The translations under genes were made by a program, and so were the position numbers. Under the pieces are notes generated by a model. That model saw only the letters and a program-made list of their open reading frames with translations, did no database searches and was not told where the DNA came from. 64,000 nucleotides of DNA from Galeruca laticollis (taxonomy: Eukaryota; Arthropoda; Insecta; Coleoptera; Chrysomelidae): NCBI GenBank assembly GCA_963921935.1, contig OY998178.1, forward strand, positions 48,538,951-48,602,950, given 5' to 3'. Of the stretch, positions 44,414 to 55,200 are shown in pieces (position 1 is the stretch's first letter; every line of letters begins with the position of its first letter).

Positions 44414-47400
44414 ATGGATAATATATATCAAGATCCATATTTAGGGTATACGCACTACGGCAGTATTACAGTGACAGAAAATCAAGAACAAAACGTATCA
44501 TCAGACACAGATAATAACGAGAGTGGAAACATAACACTTACCGATTTGTCATTTTCCAATTTTGATCACAGCCTGAATAAAAAGGGAATTCATTGTTTAT
44601 TAGAAGAATGGGGTATGCCCCACACTTACAAGTAAGCTTCTTTTTTATTTATTTTTCATCACATTAGGCAAAAATGTGCAATATAAAAGGTTTTTCTCAG
44701 AAATGAAATATTTTCATTTAAATTTAAAAAACTTTAACAGAGACAAATTGAATATCAGTAAATCTAGATCCAAAACACAGTGGTTATTTTATATCTTTTT
44801 CAGGTGCATTTCAACCTGCAATCAATCGGCAAAGTGTAGTTTGACGATTGTCTCCCATTACATTTCATTTTCAATTAGAAAACGATAACTTCAAATCGCA
44901 AAATGTCACTTTCCATGCATGTTCTAGAAAAATGTTATTCAGTTGCTATGTAGTGGCTATGGATTCCTTTTTCAAATTATATCTCATATCATAGTATATA
45001 TAGTATGAATGCTATTCTCAGTTATCATGGATAACTTGAATGAAACTATGAAGATTTAAAAATTTCTTGCGAAATTCCGGGACCTATCACCGCCTGTATC
45101 ATGCACATTTTAGTGTAATGTTGAAGTATAATTACTAATGTGTGATGATATTTAGTAAAAATATGAAATTGTTTTTGCAGAGGCCGGAATTTCCACTTCA
45201 AACTCATTTAAATATATGGCGGAACGGGACATGGATATAATATTTCTGAGTAATGATTTGGAAAACAAAATTATGTTTAGGGAGCATGTTGCAGAATGGA
45301 GATTATTAAACGTAATTAGTTTTTTTAATGGCGCTTATAGTTTTTTCTATTCAAAAAAATATACTTTTAGAAAATAAAGAGCCCCACTACATTGTACTAT
45401 TCAGAATAAATTAATAACATTTTATTAGTGTTTTTAAATGAAACTCAAGGTCTCTAGTTAATTCCACAATATAATACAAGTTATTGAAAATTCTAAAAAA
45501 TTGACAATTGTTTCGATAAATCAATATCATCGTCAGAATGACAGAAGTTACATTTCATTTTATGCCTACCTGATGTTTAGTAGTTAATTTTGGCTAGACC
45601 AAGAAGTAACCTAACTTGTGATTGGCTTAATATATGTTTATAGAAAAAAGAAGAAGATGTGATATTACAAATATTGAAGCTTAGATATTATTAGCCCTAT
45701 GGTGATATCCTGGATATCATTTTTCCAATTAAGATCAGTATAACTGTGCAATGATATAGAAAACCAGGAAAACTATATCTGCTGATCTATACAATTATCA
45801 CTTAAGAAGACAGTTTATTAGTGGAGAATTCCCTAGATTTACCTGTTCATTGACAACTTCATATTGTGGGTTTCTTGAATGTCTTCTAATTTCCAGTTCT
45901 TCAAGGAAATCCAGTTCTTGTTTCTTTTCACAAATATGCAGTACTTCTAGTTCTGTGTTAGGTGTCAATGAATGATTGGTGTCAAGTAGATGTTTTGCGT
46001 AGTGGGATTTATCTGGTTGTTTTAATCTGTATGCTCGTGAGTGCTCACTGTATCGTATTTCAAAATTCCTAAGGGTCTGACCCAAATAGACAGCATTACA
46101 TTCTGGACATTTGAGTTTATATATACCTGACTTCTTTAATAGTGGTATTTTTGTTTTTACATTTAACAATTTTGTACTAACGTTACTTTCTGTTTTAAAA
46201 GAAATTGTTGTATTCGTTGCTGAAGATATTATCTTTGAAATATTATTAGAAATATTTCCTGCATATGTGATGGTTTTATAAGTTTTAATTTCATCAGCTT
46301 GTTTAGGATATATTAGTTGTAATTCCACCAAGTGTGTTGGTATGTAGGTACATTGCACCACGATTTGAAAACCTTTCAGAAACTAATTTTACAAATAGTG
46401 AAATAGGATTTTTAAATAAAGGTTTAAAGTACAGCATACCACCTAAATTTACGAATAATATTAAACAAATTATAGCCACAGAGTCAGAAATAGCTTTGAA
46501 ATCTAATTCAAATAATTTTCTTTATGAGAAATAAAAAATTGCCAATTTAATCAAAAATATTGAACCTTCAAAAAGTAAACGTCAAACAAAAAATCACATT
46601 TCAGTTTTGAACGCAATAAAAAAGAAGGTAGAGAATAATAACCTAACAGTCACAAAATCTGATAAGGGGAATGCTACTGTCATTTTGACGACTGAAAATT
46701 ACAATTCCAAAGTATATAACTTTATAAAATCCAGCGATGTAAAAGTTCTTAAAGCAGACCCAACAAAGAAGTTTTCTAATAATGTAAGGGATATTGTTAA
46801 TAATTCAAATTATCTTTTAAATGATTACGAAAAGAGGTCTATCATACATAAGAATCCTCATTGTCCACAATTATATGGAACAGTTAAATTACATAAAATA
46901 ACGAAACCAATTAGACCTGTAGTCTCCTATGTTAATGCTCCTAATAATATATTGGCAAAGAAGCTCAACAATATACTCAATACTTACGGATATGAATCTC
47001 AGTACTCAATTAGAAATTCAATAGAACTAATCAAAAAGTTGAAATCAATCCACTTGCAAGATAACTATAAACTCATATCGTTTGATGTAACTAATATGTT
47101 TACTAAAATTCCTCCTAAAGAATGTCTAATACTTGTAAGAAAATTACTAGAAGATAAAAATATTAATCCAGGAATAATATCAGATATACTTAATTTATTT
47201 GATGTATGCATTAATCAGAATTATTTCACTTTTGACAATAAGATATATATTCAAAATGAAGGTATACCAATGGGAAGCCCTATATCACCTATTTTAGCAA
47301 ACATTTTTATGGACAATTTAGAAAGAAAGATCTTTGAAAGTAATATTTCGAAAAATATTTTATTTTGGTATAGATATGTAGATGACATATTAGCTTGTTT

Positions 47401-49085
47401 TATGGGTAGTGAACGACAATTAGATGTATTTTTCAACCACATCAATAATTTACACCCGAAAATTAAATTTACATTAGAAATTGAAGAAAATAGCTCAATC
47501 AGTTTTCTTGATTTAAAAATTCAAAGAGTTAATAATGCACTTGATTATTTAATTTACCGAAAACCAACACAGACTGATGTGACAATTCCATTCAATTCTA
47601 ATCACCCTGTCTCACACAGACTAGCGGCATATAATTCAATGATACATAGAGCTTTTTCAGTTCCTATGAACAAATGTAATTTTGATAGAGAGAATAATAC
47701 AATTAGACAAATAGCAACATCTAACGGTTATCCATTAGATATGATAAATAGGCTAATTAGTAAAAAAGAGGAAAAAGTGGCATTACAACTAATATATCCT
47801 AAACAAGCTGATGAAATTAAAACTTATAAAACCATCACATATGCAGGAAATATTTCTAATAATATTTCAAAGATAATATCTTCAGCAACGAATACAACAA
47901 TTTCTTTTAAAACAGAAAGTAACGTTAGTACAAAATTGTTAAATGTAAAAACAAAAATACCACTATTAAAGAAGTCAGGTATATATAAACTCAAATCTCC
48001 AGAATGTAATGCTGTCTATTTGGGTCAGACCCTTAGGAATTTTGAAGTAGGATACAGTGAGCACTTACGAGCATACAGATTAAAACAACCAGATAAATCC
48101 CACTACGCAAAACATCTACTTGATACCAATCATTCATTGACACCTAACACAGAACTAGAAGTACTGCATATTTGTGAAAAGAAACAAGAACTGGATTTCC
48201 TTGAAGAACTGGAAACTAGAAGACATTTAAGAAACCCACAATATGAAGTTGTCAATGAACAGTTAAATCTAGGGAATTCTCCACTAATAAACTGTCTTCT
48301 TAAGTGATAATTGTAAAGATCAGCAGATATAGTTTTCCTGGTTTTCTATATCATTGCACAGTTATACTGATCTTAATTGGAAAAATGATATCCAGGATAT
48401 CACCATAGGGCTAATAATATCTAAGCTTCAATATATGTAATATCACATCTTCTTCTTTTTTCTATAAACATATATTAAGCCAATCACAAGTTAGGTTACT
48501 TCTTGGTCTAGCCAAAATTAACTACTAAACATCAGGTAGGCATAAAATGAAATGTTACTTCTGTCATTCTGACGATGATATTGATTTATCGAAACAATTG
48601 TCAATTTTTTAGAATTTTCAATAACTTGTATTATATTGTGGAATTAACTAGAGACCTTGAGTTTCATTTAAAAACACTAATATGAGCATATTCCACGAAG
48701 TAAGGGTCGAGACAGTCAATTTCATTTAATAACATTTTAATTAAGGAAAATTCCCGATCTTCATCGTCAAGTGGATTTTCATGTGATGATTCAAATTCAT
48801 TTCAAAATTCACCACGGGATTCGCCTTCCCCAACGGAATTTGTGAGTCTTTTTAAATTAATTAACTTTTTTTCTCAAAAAAATATATATTTTAGGATTTG
48901 AAGACGATGGGTCCAGGATACAAAAATCAGCAAATGAAAACAATGGAGGTTTGTTTGGCGTTTGTAGAGACACGTTGGTACAAGATATAGTGCGTCACTA
49001 TGTTAATCGAAATTTGTTCATGCACGAAGTTGATTTCAATAAATTGACCGAAGAAATTTGCAAGTTGTTTCCTTTGGAATCGAAG
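44414..49085 (+). CDS. SAM-domain protein gene candidate, multi-exon
   Basis: Exon A, 44414-44631, starts at ATG and encodes an acidic leader then the start of a SAM-like fold (HCLLEEWGMPHTYK); the donor is GTAAGC. Exon B, 45181-45311, completes it (EAGISTSNSFKYMAERD, KIMFREHVAEWRLLN); the donor is GTAATT. Exon C, 48746-48841, is a Ser-rich linker (SRSSSSSGFSCDDSNSF) and is in phase with B. Exon D, 48895-49085, encodes LVQDIVRHYVNRNLFMHEVD and LTEEICKLFPLESK. A possible further exon lies at about 49187-49259. The A-B and C-D junctions do not keep phase with the sites I chose, so a microexon may be missing or the gene may be decaying. The intron between B and C holds the Penelope-like element. 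I recognise this arrangement from expanded SAM-domain families in hemipterans and beetles; its function is unknown. Confidence 0.55.
45491..45546 (-). ncRNA. Hammerhead ribozyme motif, inverted arm of the Penelope-like element
   Basis: The minus-strand sequence is identical in design to the motif at 48559-48614: CTGACGA core, stem II GATA/TATC, GAAA, stem III CAATTG, GTC, and a two-part stem I. It points outward to the left. Confidence 0.72.
45798..46330 (-). pseudogene. GIY-YIG endonuclease domain, inverted partial copy
   Basis: An open minus-strand frame of about 180 codons (ending at 45798) begins at LQLIYPKQADEIKTYK and contains the complete endonuclease half of the Penelope protein: KSGIYKLKCPECNAVYLGQT (GIY, zinc-ligand CPEC, and YLG of the YIG motif), RNFEIRYSEHSRAYR with the catalytic Arg, and HYAKHLLDTNHSL with the His pair. 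No reverse transcriptase is attached, so it is a fragment formed when the element inserted, but every endonuclease residue I can name is intact here. Confidence 0.8.
46335..48304 (+). pseudogene. Penelope-like reverse transcriptase with GIY-YIG endonuclease
   Basis: The frame is interrupted only by a TAA at 46532-46534, after which 566 codons are open from 46607. The N-terminal part is RYIAPRFENLS...NKGLKYSIPP. The RT motifs are LYGTVKLHKITKPIRPVVS, FDVTNMFTKIPPKE (first Asp), EGIPMGSPISPILANIFMD and FWYRYVDDILACF (catalytic Asp pair). The GIY-YIG endonuclease follows at about residues 455-540 (SGIYKLKSPECNAVYLGQT). Two substitutions are visible against the inverted copy: Cys to Ser in CPEC (codon 47997) and the catalytic-position Arg to Gly in EIRYSEH (codon 48050). 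The start is missing at the junction with the inverted arm, so the copy is probably inactive although nearly open. Confidence 0.87.
48559..48614 (+). ncRNA. Hammerhead ribozyme motif, 3' arm of the Penelope-like element
   Basis: The parts in order are TTCT (outer stem I), GTC loop, ATT (inner stem I), CTGACGA (48569-48575), stem II GATA (48577-48580) with loop TTGATT and TATC (48587-48590), GAAA (48591-48594), stem III CA..TG with minimal loop, cleavage after GTC (48600-48602), then AAT and AGAA closing stem I. All conserved core positions are present. The very short palindromic stem III is typical of the Penelope-associated hammerheads, which work best as dimers. Confidence 0.78.
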
Positions 49086-49261
49086 GTAAATATTTCAAAA
49101 AGTTTAATTAACTTAAAAATATCATTTGAAATTTTAAGTGCAGTTGACTTTTAACAGTGCATATTTTTATAGTATTTATAAGGACTATTAAAGAAATCAG
49201 GTTCAGGAATTTCCACCCCTGTGGAGGGAGACAAACACCTCTGGGGCGGAAGCGTATTTCC

Positions 49262-50907
49262 AGGTTAGTTAAAACTGATATTTATTTGCTTTTGTAATTA
49301 ATATTTGAACCAGAAGATGGATATGTATAGTTTCTGAGTCTATTATATTGTGAAGTCAACTAATTAGTTTAAATATTAGGGCTAATTATTTATAACAACG
49401 AATATAATAGTTCATTAACCAACCAAGTTAAAAATTGTAAATTTTGAATAATAACGCGTGGGTTTAACAACCAGACGTTACAAAGCATTCCTAATGTCAC
49501 AACTGTTACAACTGATGAGATTGTTTCTCTAACTAACAGACAATTAGTGAGTTAATGAGTTCATCAGTAAGTAGATGTGTCAGTACAGCGTAATATGATG
49601 AATTTGTTTTGAACTACCAGAAAAAAGTGCAACTAATTGACTTAGTTAGTATTCATTAACGTCTTCCATGTAATTATCGATGGTTAAATTAGTTAGTTAG
49701 CGAAGTACCTGAAAAAGTAAGTACAAAAGTCATAAATTCCTAATACACACTGCTATTTACCACTAACTTACATTTACACATCAAATTCTGAAAGTTAACG
49801 AGGCTGGTATTAAATATTAATCGGGTAATAAAAATTTGTACCACGTATCCACAACAAATATTAACTTATCATTCGTTTCGTCGAAAGACAGCATACTTTA
49901 AGTTTTAGGTACTTTTATAAAATGTATTCGGATAAAATTAGTGCACTGTGAAGAGTGTTAATCGTTCGATTCAAATAAAAAGTATTCCTTATAACATATA
50001 CTATCATTGCTTCATGGTCAATGCCTTCATCCATTCAGTAACTACCAATAAATAACTCATTTTTTAAGGTTAGCGAGAACATCGGTCAGCATATTTTCAT
50101 CTGTTTATACGATTGTGAGAACAAGTGTGGAGCTTGCGATCAAAAGCGGCCATATTTCTTTTTTTGCCGATATGCCTTTTTGCGATTTTTGGCTGTTTTG
50201 CAAGATCTACCAACCGGCACATTGGCTTTCAAAACGCGCTATTTGTATTTTAAAATCGCATATAAAAATGGTAACTTGCATCAAAACTGGCTATATCCTC
50301 TTTTTCCGATCAAAGGTGGTTATATACAATAATTCGTTATATTCAGAAATACGGCAACATAGTGGTGCATATGGCAAGACTATAAGATCTGTAACGATAC
50401 CACAGTTTAAATCCTACAGAAACAGTTATTTTACTCGTTGTCGGCGCCTTTGATATCGATGTTCCAATTTTTCCACTGCGCAGCCTGAAATTGTTTCCTA
50501 CGCGTATGGAGGTGGAGCCAACTGATACAATGATGATTTGAAAACTTATTAAACAGCCAACCACGGTGCGTAATAAATGACAAATCTTCTGCGTAACTTG
50601 AATTGCTTCCCTAGGAGAGGATGTGAATGAGAGAAGAGATTGAAACAGTAAAATCAGCAGAGTGATCTAACTGCTTCTGAAATCAATATACTGTGACGAT
50701 ACACTTGGCGATCTCGCGTTGATATTGACTACCAGTATACCCTGAAAACTTACATCTGAATGACAGTTCTTTCTAAAATACTTGATCCTCCAGCTGTTAA
50801 GTGGCGTTGTTAACTGGCAAGTGACAAGTTTGTATATGTGTTTACATCGAGCGATTTCCAATATATTTTTATTTGTGTTATTTGTATTGAATGAATTTCC
50901 AATAAAA
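49262..50907. other. No supported gene
   Basis: After the last candidate SAM exon there is AT-rich sequence. An open frame at 50115-50453 has repeated hydrophobic text without a recognisable family. I would not call it a gene. Confidence 0.35.
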
Positions 50908-50991
50908 ATGGTGTTTGTGAGCTGCGTAGAAGACTGTTTTAACTCTACTAAGAAACGATTTTAGATGCATCGTTTCCCGAATAATCAGGAA
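50908..50991 (+). pseudogene. THAP zinc-finger first exon
   Basis: From the ATG at 50908 the text is MVFVSCVEDCFNSTKKRF, a stop (50962), then MHRFPNNQE and a splice donor GTAAGT. The C-x4-C spacing at the start and the FHRFP-like block are the beginning of the C2CH THAP domain, the DNA-binding domain of P-element transposases. It lies 2 kb upstream of a P-element transposase core on the same strand and is probably its first exon, with the pogo fragment inserted between them. Confidence 0.65.
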
Positions 50992-51089
50992 GTAAGTTGA
51001 CCTTAAAACCTTCTCTTATGCTAATTGCTATATTTTTGAATATAAACTGGTGAATATTGGGGAATTGCAGCAAGAAAAGGGAAATAAAG

Positions 51090-51210
51090 TGAACTCTTAA
51101 CGGAAAATTTCCAAGCTTTCGAGGATGATTGTCCTCATCATCAGCGAGACTAGAGTGAGAAGCAGCAGTTTGATACTGCAGTTAACAAAACAGATATAAA
51201 AGGAGACGGA
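51090..51210 (-). ncRNA. Second, unrelated hammerhead-like core (probable Penelope LTR remnant)
   Basis: On the minus strand CTGATGA (51038+; plus-strand 51138-51144) is followed by a perfect 5-bp stem II (GAGGA/TCCTC, loop CAATCA) and GAAA (51117-51120), then GCTT. This is the canonical hammerhead core with a sequence different from the 48-kb element. Stem III would be only the AGCT palindrome, and I cannot pair a convincing stem I, so I call it hammerhead-like. The surrounding text (AGACTAGAGTGAGAAGCAGCAG, split here as AGACTAGAGTG and AGAAGCAGCAG) resembles Penelope-type terminal repeats. No reverse transcriptase is nearby. Confidence 0.5.
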
Positions 51211-51645
51211 TTCACAGGTGTGTAGGGGAGAGTTGGACAATACCGGGTAGGTTGATAAAACCGGGTACCCCTTAATTCATCTGACTAACTGCTGCCATCT
51301 ATCAGACAATGTTAAAATTAGTGTCCCTAAACCGCCAACAGTCGCGTGTATCCATTTCTACATCATTAGAGTAACTTGTGCCGGAGCAGTAAGACCTCGC
51401 CTGTTTTTTGGGGTAGCAAACTCGATTTTTAAGGTAAGTTTTTAGTTTTTCTTTCCTCTACTGAATAAATAATGACCATTTTAAAATTTAATACATGTGA
51501 CCTAATATATTACCTTTAATTTGGCCAAAAATTTTGAATATCATTTCATAACATATAAATCGACAAAACCGGGTACTCGATTTTATAAGACCTTTTCTTA
51601 CGTCCAGTTTCTACAGCTGTTCTTTTGCTTTTAGTTAACTACAAC

Positions 51646-52440
51646 ATGTCGCATTATAAAAGAAAAACTACTCGTTAGTCATGGAGTCAAGAAAGCATGC
51701 AAAATGCAATAGTTGAAGTGCTAGAACATAGGATGGGATACAAAAGAGCCTCTCAAAGTTTTAGTGCTCCTCAATCCACTATAGAAGATCGTGTGAAAAA
51801 AGTAAGAAATGGTAACACTGTTGAAGAAGCTAGTAAGGAAGGTAGGAATAACCTTTAATTTATTTCTGTTTTCTTATTTAAAATAAAAATAGTTTTTATG
51901 TCCTAGTCGGTACAAACCTGTGTTTAGCGCTGCCCAAGGGGATGAGCTGGCTTCGCATATCTAACAAATGGAAAGCAGACTATTCGGATTCACTTTATCT
52001 GAACTGAGAATTCTTGCTTACGAACTAGCCTTGCAGAATAACATCAACAACAATTTTAATACTAAAAAGGAAATAGCTGGTAAATGTTGGCTTCATTCGT
52101 TTTTGTCACGGCATCCAAATCTTCGATTGAGAACTCCAGAAGCTACTTCAATTGGACGAGCTGTAGGATTTAACCTAGCAGCAGTAGGGAAGTTTTTCAC
52201 TATGTTAACACAAGTTTATAACCAACACAAGTTTCCCCCTGAGCACATATGGAATGTTGATGAAACGAGAATTACAACTGTCTCAACAAGCAATCTAAAA
52301 TTATTTCTATGAGAGGAAAACAACAAATTGGTGCTCTGGTTTCTGCTGAAAGACCTTGGTTACCGCCGAAATCTGTATGAGCGCAAGTTGTTCCTATATG
52401 CCTCCTAATCAGCATATGTCAACTCCAGCTAAAATATCAA
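51646..52440 (+). pseudogene. pogo-family transposase, N-terminal part
   Basis: ATG at 51646: MSHYKRKTTR, a stop, then SWSQESMQNAIVEVLEHRMG and ASQSFSAPQSTIEDRVKKV form the first helix-turn-helix. A GT-AG intron candidate follows (about 51842-51906). The CENP-B-type second domain reads ESRLFGFTLSELRILAYELA, GKCWLHSFLSRHPNLRLR, ATSIGRAVGFNLAAVGKFF. The DDE domain begins with HIWNVDETRITTV (first Asp), then RGKQQIGALVSAER, and is lost after about 52440. The motif ACCGGGTA occurs three times in the 400 bp upstream and may belong to its terminal region. Confidence 0.8.
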
Positions 52441-52981
52441 GTAGGTGTTATACTAAAAAAATTACCTGTTAGTATACAGGACTTTTCACGATGACCGGCT
52501 ATTAGAATTTTCTCAGAAAATACATAAGATAGAATACACTAATTGAATGTATCGTTATTTCTTGAACAAATATCCTAAAAAGCTAAATATCTCGAAAGCG
52601 AAAGTTATTGAGATAGGACTTATTGTGGAAAACTGCCCTAAGATTGAGCGCATAATAAAAAAATTAAAAAATATAGAGTGTGTTCCATTCAAAATAACAA
52701 AGTTGATCTCATTTTCCGGTGTAACCGAAAGTGCTGTCAAAACCATAATACTTTAAATAGACTCGTTATGTCATAAAACCACCTTATACAAAATTTTATA
52801 ATTCTAGTCGTTATGAAAGGCTCTGTATACACTGAGATTTACCTAATTCTATCTTAACTGCCTAACAACAATCAACTAATCATCAAATTGCTTAGATTTT
52901 TAATTATGTAGTATTATTTTATAACTTATTTTTTTAAATGTTTATTGATCATTAATTTCTGATTTTTGTATTTTTTCAATT

Positions 52982-55200
52982 TTGAGCAAACACATTAGCT
53001 TGTTAGCTTATACTCAGACTAAAACATCCTCAAGTCTCACACCTAAAGCCAGAAAATATTATAAAATTGCTACAAACTTGAGGAAGACGGCAAGGGAGCT
53101 AAATTTTGGTCGATCTAATTCACAAAGCAAAATAAACAAGATGGAGGAATGTTTGAACCTGAAATTTAACAAGCCTACTTATGATTTTGTCATGTCTCAA
53201 TTAGGATGTGAACAACATCGTAGACGTTTTTCATTAGATGTTTTTATCTTTCGTGAAACAAAGCCCCAAAGGATTTAAGCTTTTTCGCAAAATTTTTGCA
53301 GCGTCATCCAGAAAGACATTAACTAAGCTCTTTCGTAAAATGCCTTTCCATACAGGCATAAATCAACAAATCATGGATTCATTAAAATCCAAAGTAGTCA
53401 AGATGAAAGAGAATGACAAGTTTTGCAGCATTGTTTTTGATGAAATGACTATAGATCCTACATTGCAATTTCATGGAGGCAAATATTTGATCGCGGGTTT
53501 TCAAGACAATGGAGAGTTTAACAGAAGTTCTCGTTCAGCTGATAAGGTCTTGGTTTTTATGGTATGTGGACTTTGTCATAAATGGATGCAGCCTATTTGC
53601 TCTGACTTTAATGAAGGAGGCATGAAAACTGACGTTTTGGTGAAAACAATCAAGGAAGTGCCTACAGCATGTCAAGATGTAGGAATGAATGTAAAAATCA
53701 TTATCTGTGATGAAGGTTCATCTAATGTTGCAGTAATACATAGGTTATATAATGAAACATGAGAATATTTCCTCCGCAGAGATGAGGAAAACAGATTGTT
53801 TGGGGTGCTCATTTGTGGAAAAGAAATAATACCTCTTTATGATCCTCCGCATTTACTAAAATGTGTTAGAAATAGTTTTTTCAAGTACAATATGCTATTG
53901 TGTTGGAGGAAAAAACAAAAGGAAGTTGCCAGCTGGCAACATATTGTCAAAATTTTTGAAATCGAAGAAAATGAAGAGGATGATTATAAGCTCTGCCGAA
54001 ACTTGACAATTAATCATATTAAAAATACGAAAAAAATGAAAGTTTCTGTGGCCGCCCAAGTTTTCAGTAACACACTGTTGTTAAGAGGATGGCATTACAT
54101 TCTATTCAGTCAGATGGCATTCCAAAAGAAGCTGAAAACACTGCAGAATTTCTACTTTTTATGGCCAAAGTGTTTGACAGTGTCAATGGAGCATCTTATC
54201 CATAAAAAGTGGAAAGACATTGAGGTGGGCATTCACAGAAAACTCAGGGCACAAATAGTTCTGGACTGAGGCAATTAAAGTTTTTAATGACATATATTTT
54301 TTGAACAGTGAAAATAAAAGAATTAGGTCTTCTCCTACTATACCAAATTGGATTCACACGTTGAAGGGCTTTTCATATTTATGGGGGAAATTGTCTAATG
54401 AAAGTTGAAACCAGTTTGAACCAGGCCCCTGGGAAATTTTTTTTGGGAAAATTAGGAGTAATGGAGTAAGAAACATAAATCCTAATGCAGTATCGTTTAT
54501 AAATTCATTTAAATCTTTAATTCTCAATAATTTTATGTCCAATCACACTATGTTTTTCAATTGTGAGTCAGATGAACTTGAATGTTTAGACGATTTGAAG
54601 TTGATTTTAACTTCTGAATCGCTTCCAAATAAAGGTAATATCCAATTTCCAGAAGTCTCACTTCCAGCATATAAACCAGCATGAAGTAGTCTATTAAAGA
54701 AAGGGGAATTAACTAGCAGGATTTGTAGCAAAGAAAGTTTTCAAGAAAATTAAAGTTTGCTATAGATGTAGATCAGAATTGATAGGTAAGGCAGATCTGG
54801 ACCTGAATATTTTGGGGTTGATTCAACGGCCTACTCCCCAAATGCACTATTAGCTCCATCAACAAACTTCAATTTTCTTTTTCAAAAATGCATCCATATT
54901 TTGAGCAGTGTATTGCCACAAATTTGCTTATACCAACATAACTGCTCTATTAAAATTAATATTAAGGAATGAATGTGAAAATCAAATTTTTGCAAGTGAC
55001 ATTCATAATATACAAGATTTGATCTTGAATTACACTACAAAATTTCATATATTATGTTGGTGTGGATAAAAAATATTAACCCCATTTTGAAAGGGAAACA
55101 GAATATTGGTGCGAGTAAGGACCCAATCAAAATTTATGCATTCAAAGAATTCCAATCGCATAAAAATATATCAATAAAAATTAGGAACCTGAAATATTTA
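52982..55200 (+). pseudogene. P-element-type (THAP9-like) transposase
   Basis: The plus strand reads LTPKARKYYKIATNLRKTAR and YDFVMSQLGCEQ. After a frameshift near 53260 come SPKGFKLFRKIF, FCSIVFDEMTIDPTLQ (the FDEMSI catalytic block), VFMVCGLCHKWMQPI, IICDEGSSNV (CDqGSxN), a stop at 53761, and LYDPPHLLKCVRNSFF. Weaker text continues with GKIRSNGVRNINPNAVSFI and AGFVAKKVFKKIKVCY, and INPILKGKQNIG near 55080. The catalytic landmarks of the P superfamily appear in order. Stops and at least three frame changes disable it. Confidence 0.82.

Larger units (their letters stand above)
45425..48725 (+). mobile_element. Penelope-like retroelement with inverted 5' copy and 14-bp TSD
   Basis: The element is bounded by perfect 14-bp duplications TTAATAACATTTTA (45411-45424 and 48726-48739). 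Its left part, 45425-46323, is an inverted copy of its own 3' end, 47784-48681 (about 900 bp each). Between them is the reverse transcriptase. The right side has an additional 44-bp extension (48682-48725) absent from the left. Inverted partial copies and a short one-sided extension are established features of Penelope-like elements. It lies in an intron of the SAM-domain gene, in the same orientation. Confidence 0.88.

Noticed and set aside
50115..50453. 112-codon open frame with repeated aromatic and Lys-rich text
   Set aside because: No family recognised and no supporting splice or promoter context.
52547..52756. 69-codon frame between the pogo and P-type sequences
   Set aside because: Lys- and Ile-rich, no recognisable motif; could be part of the P-element but unsupported.
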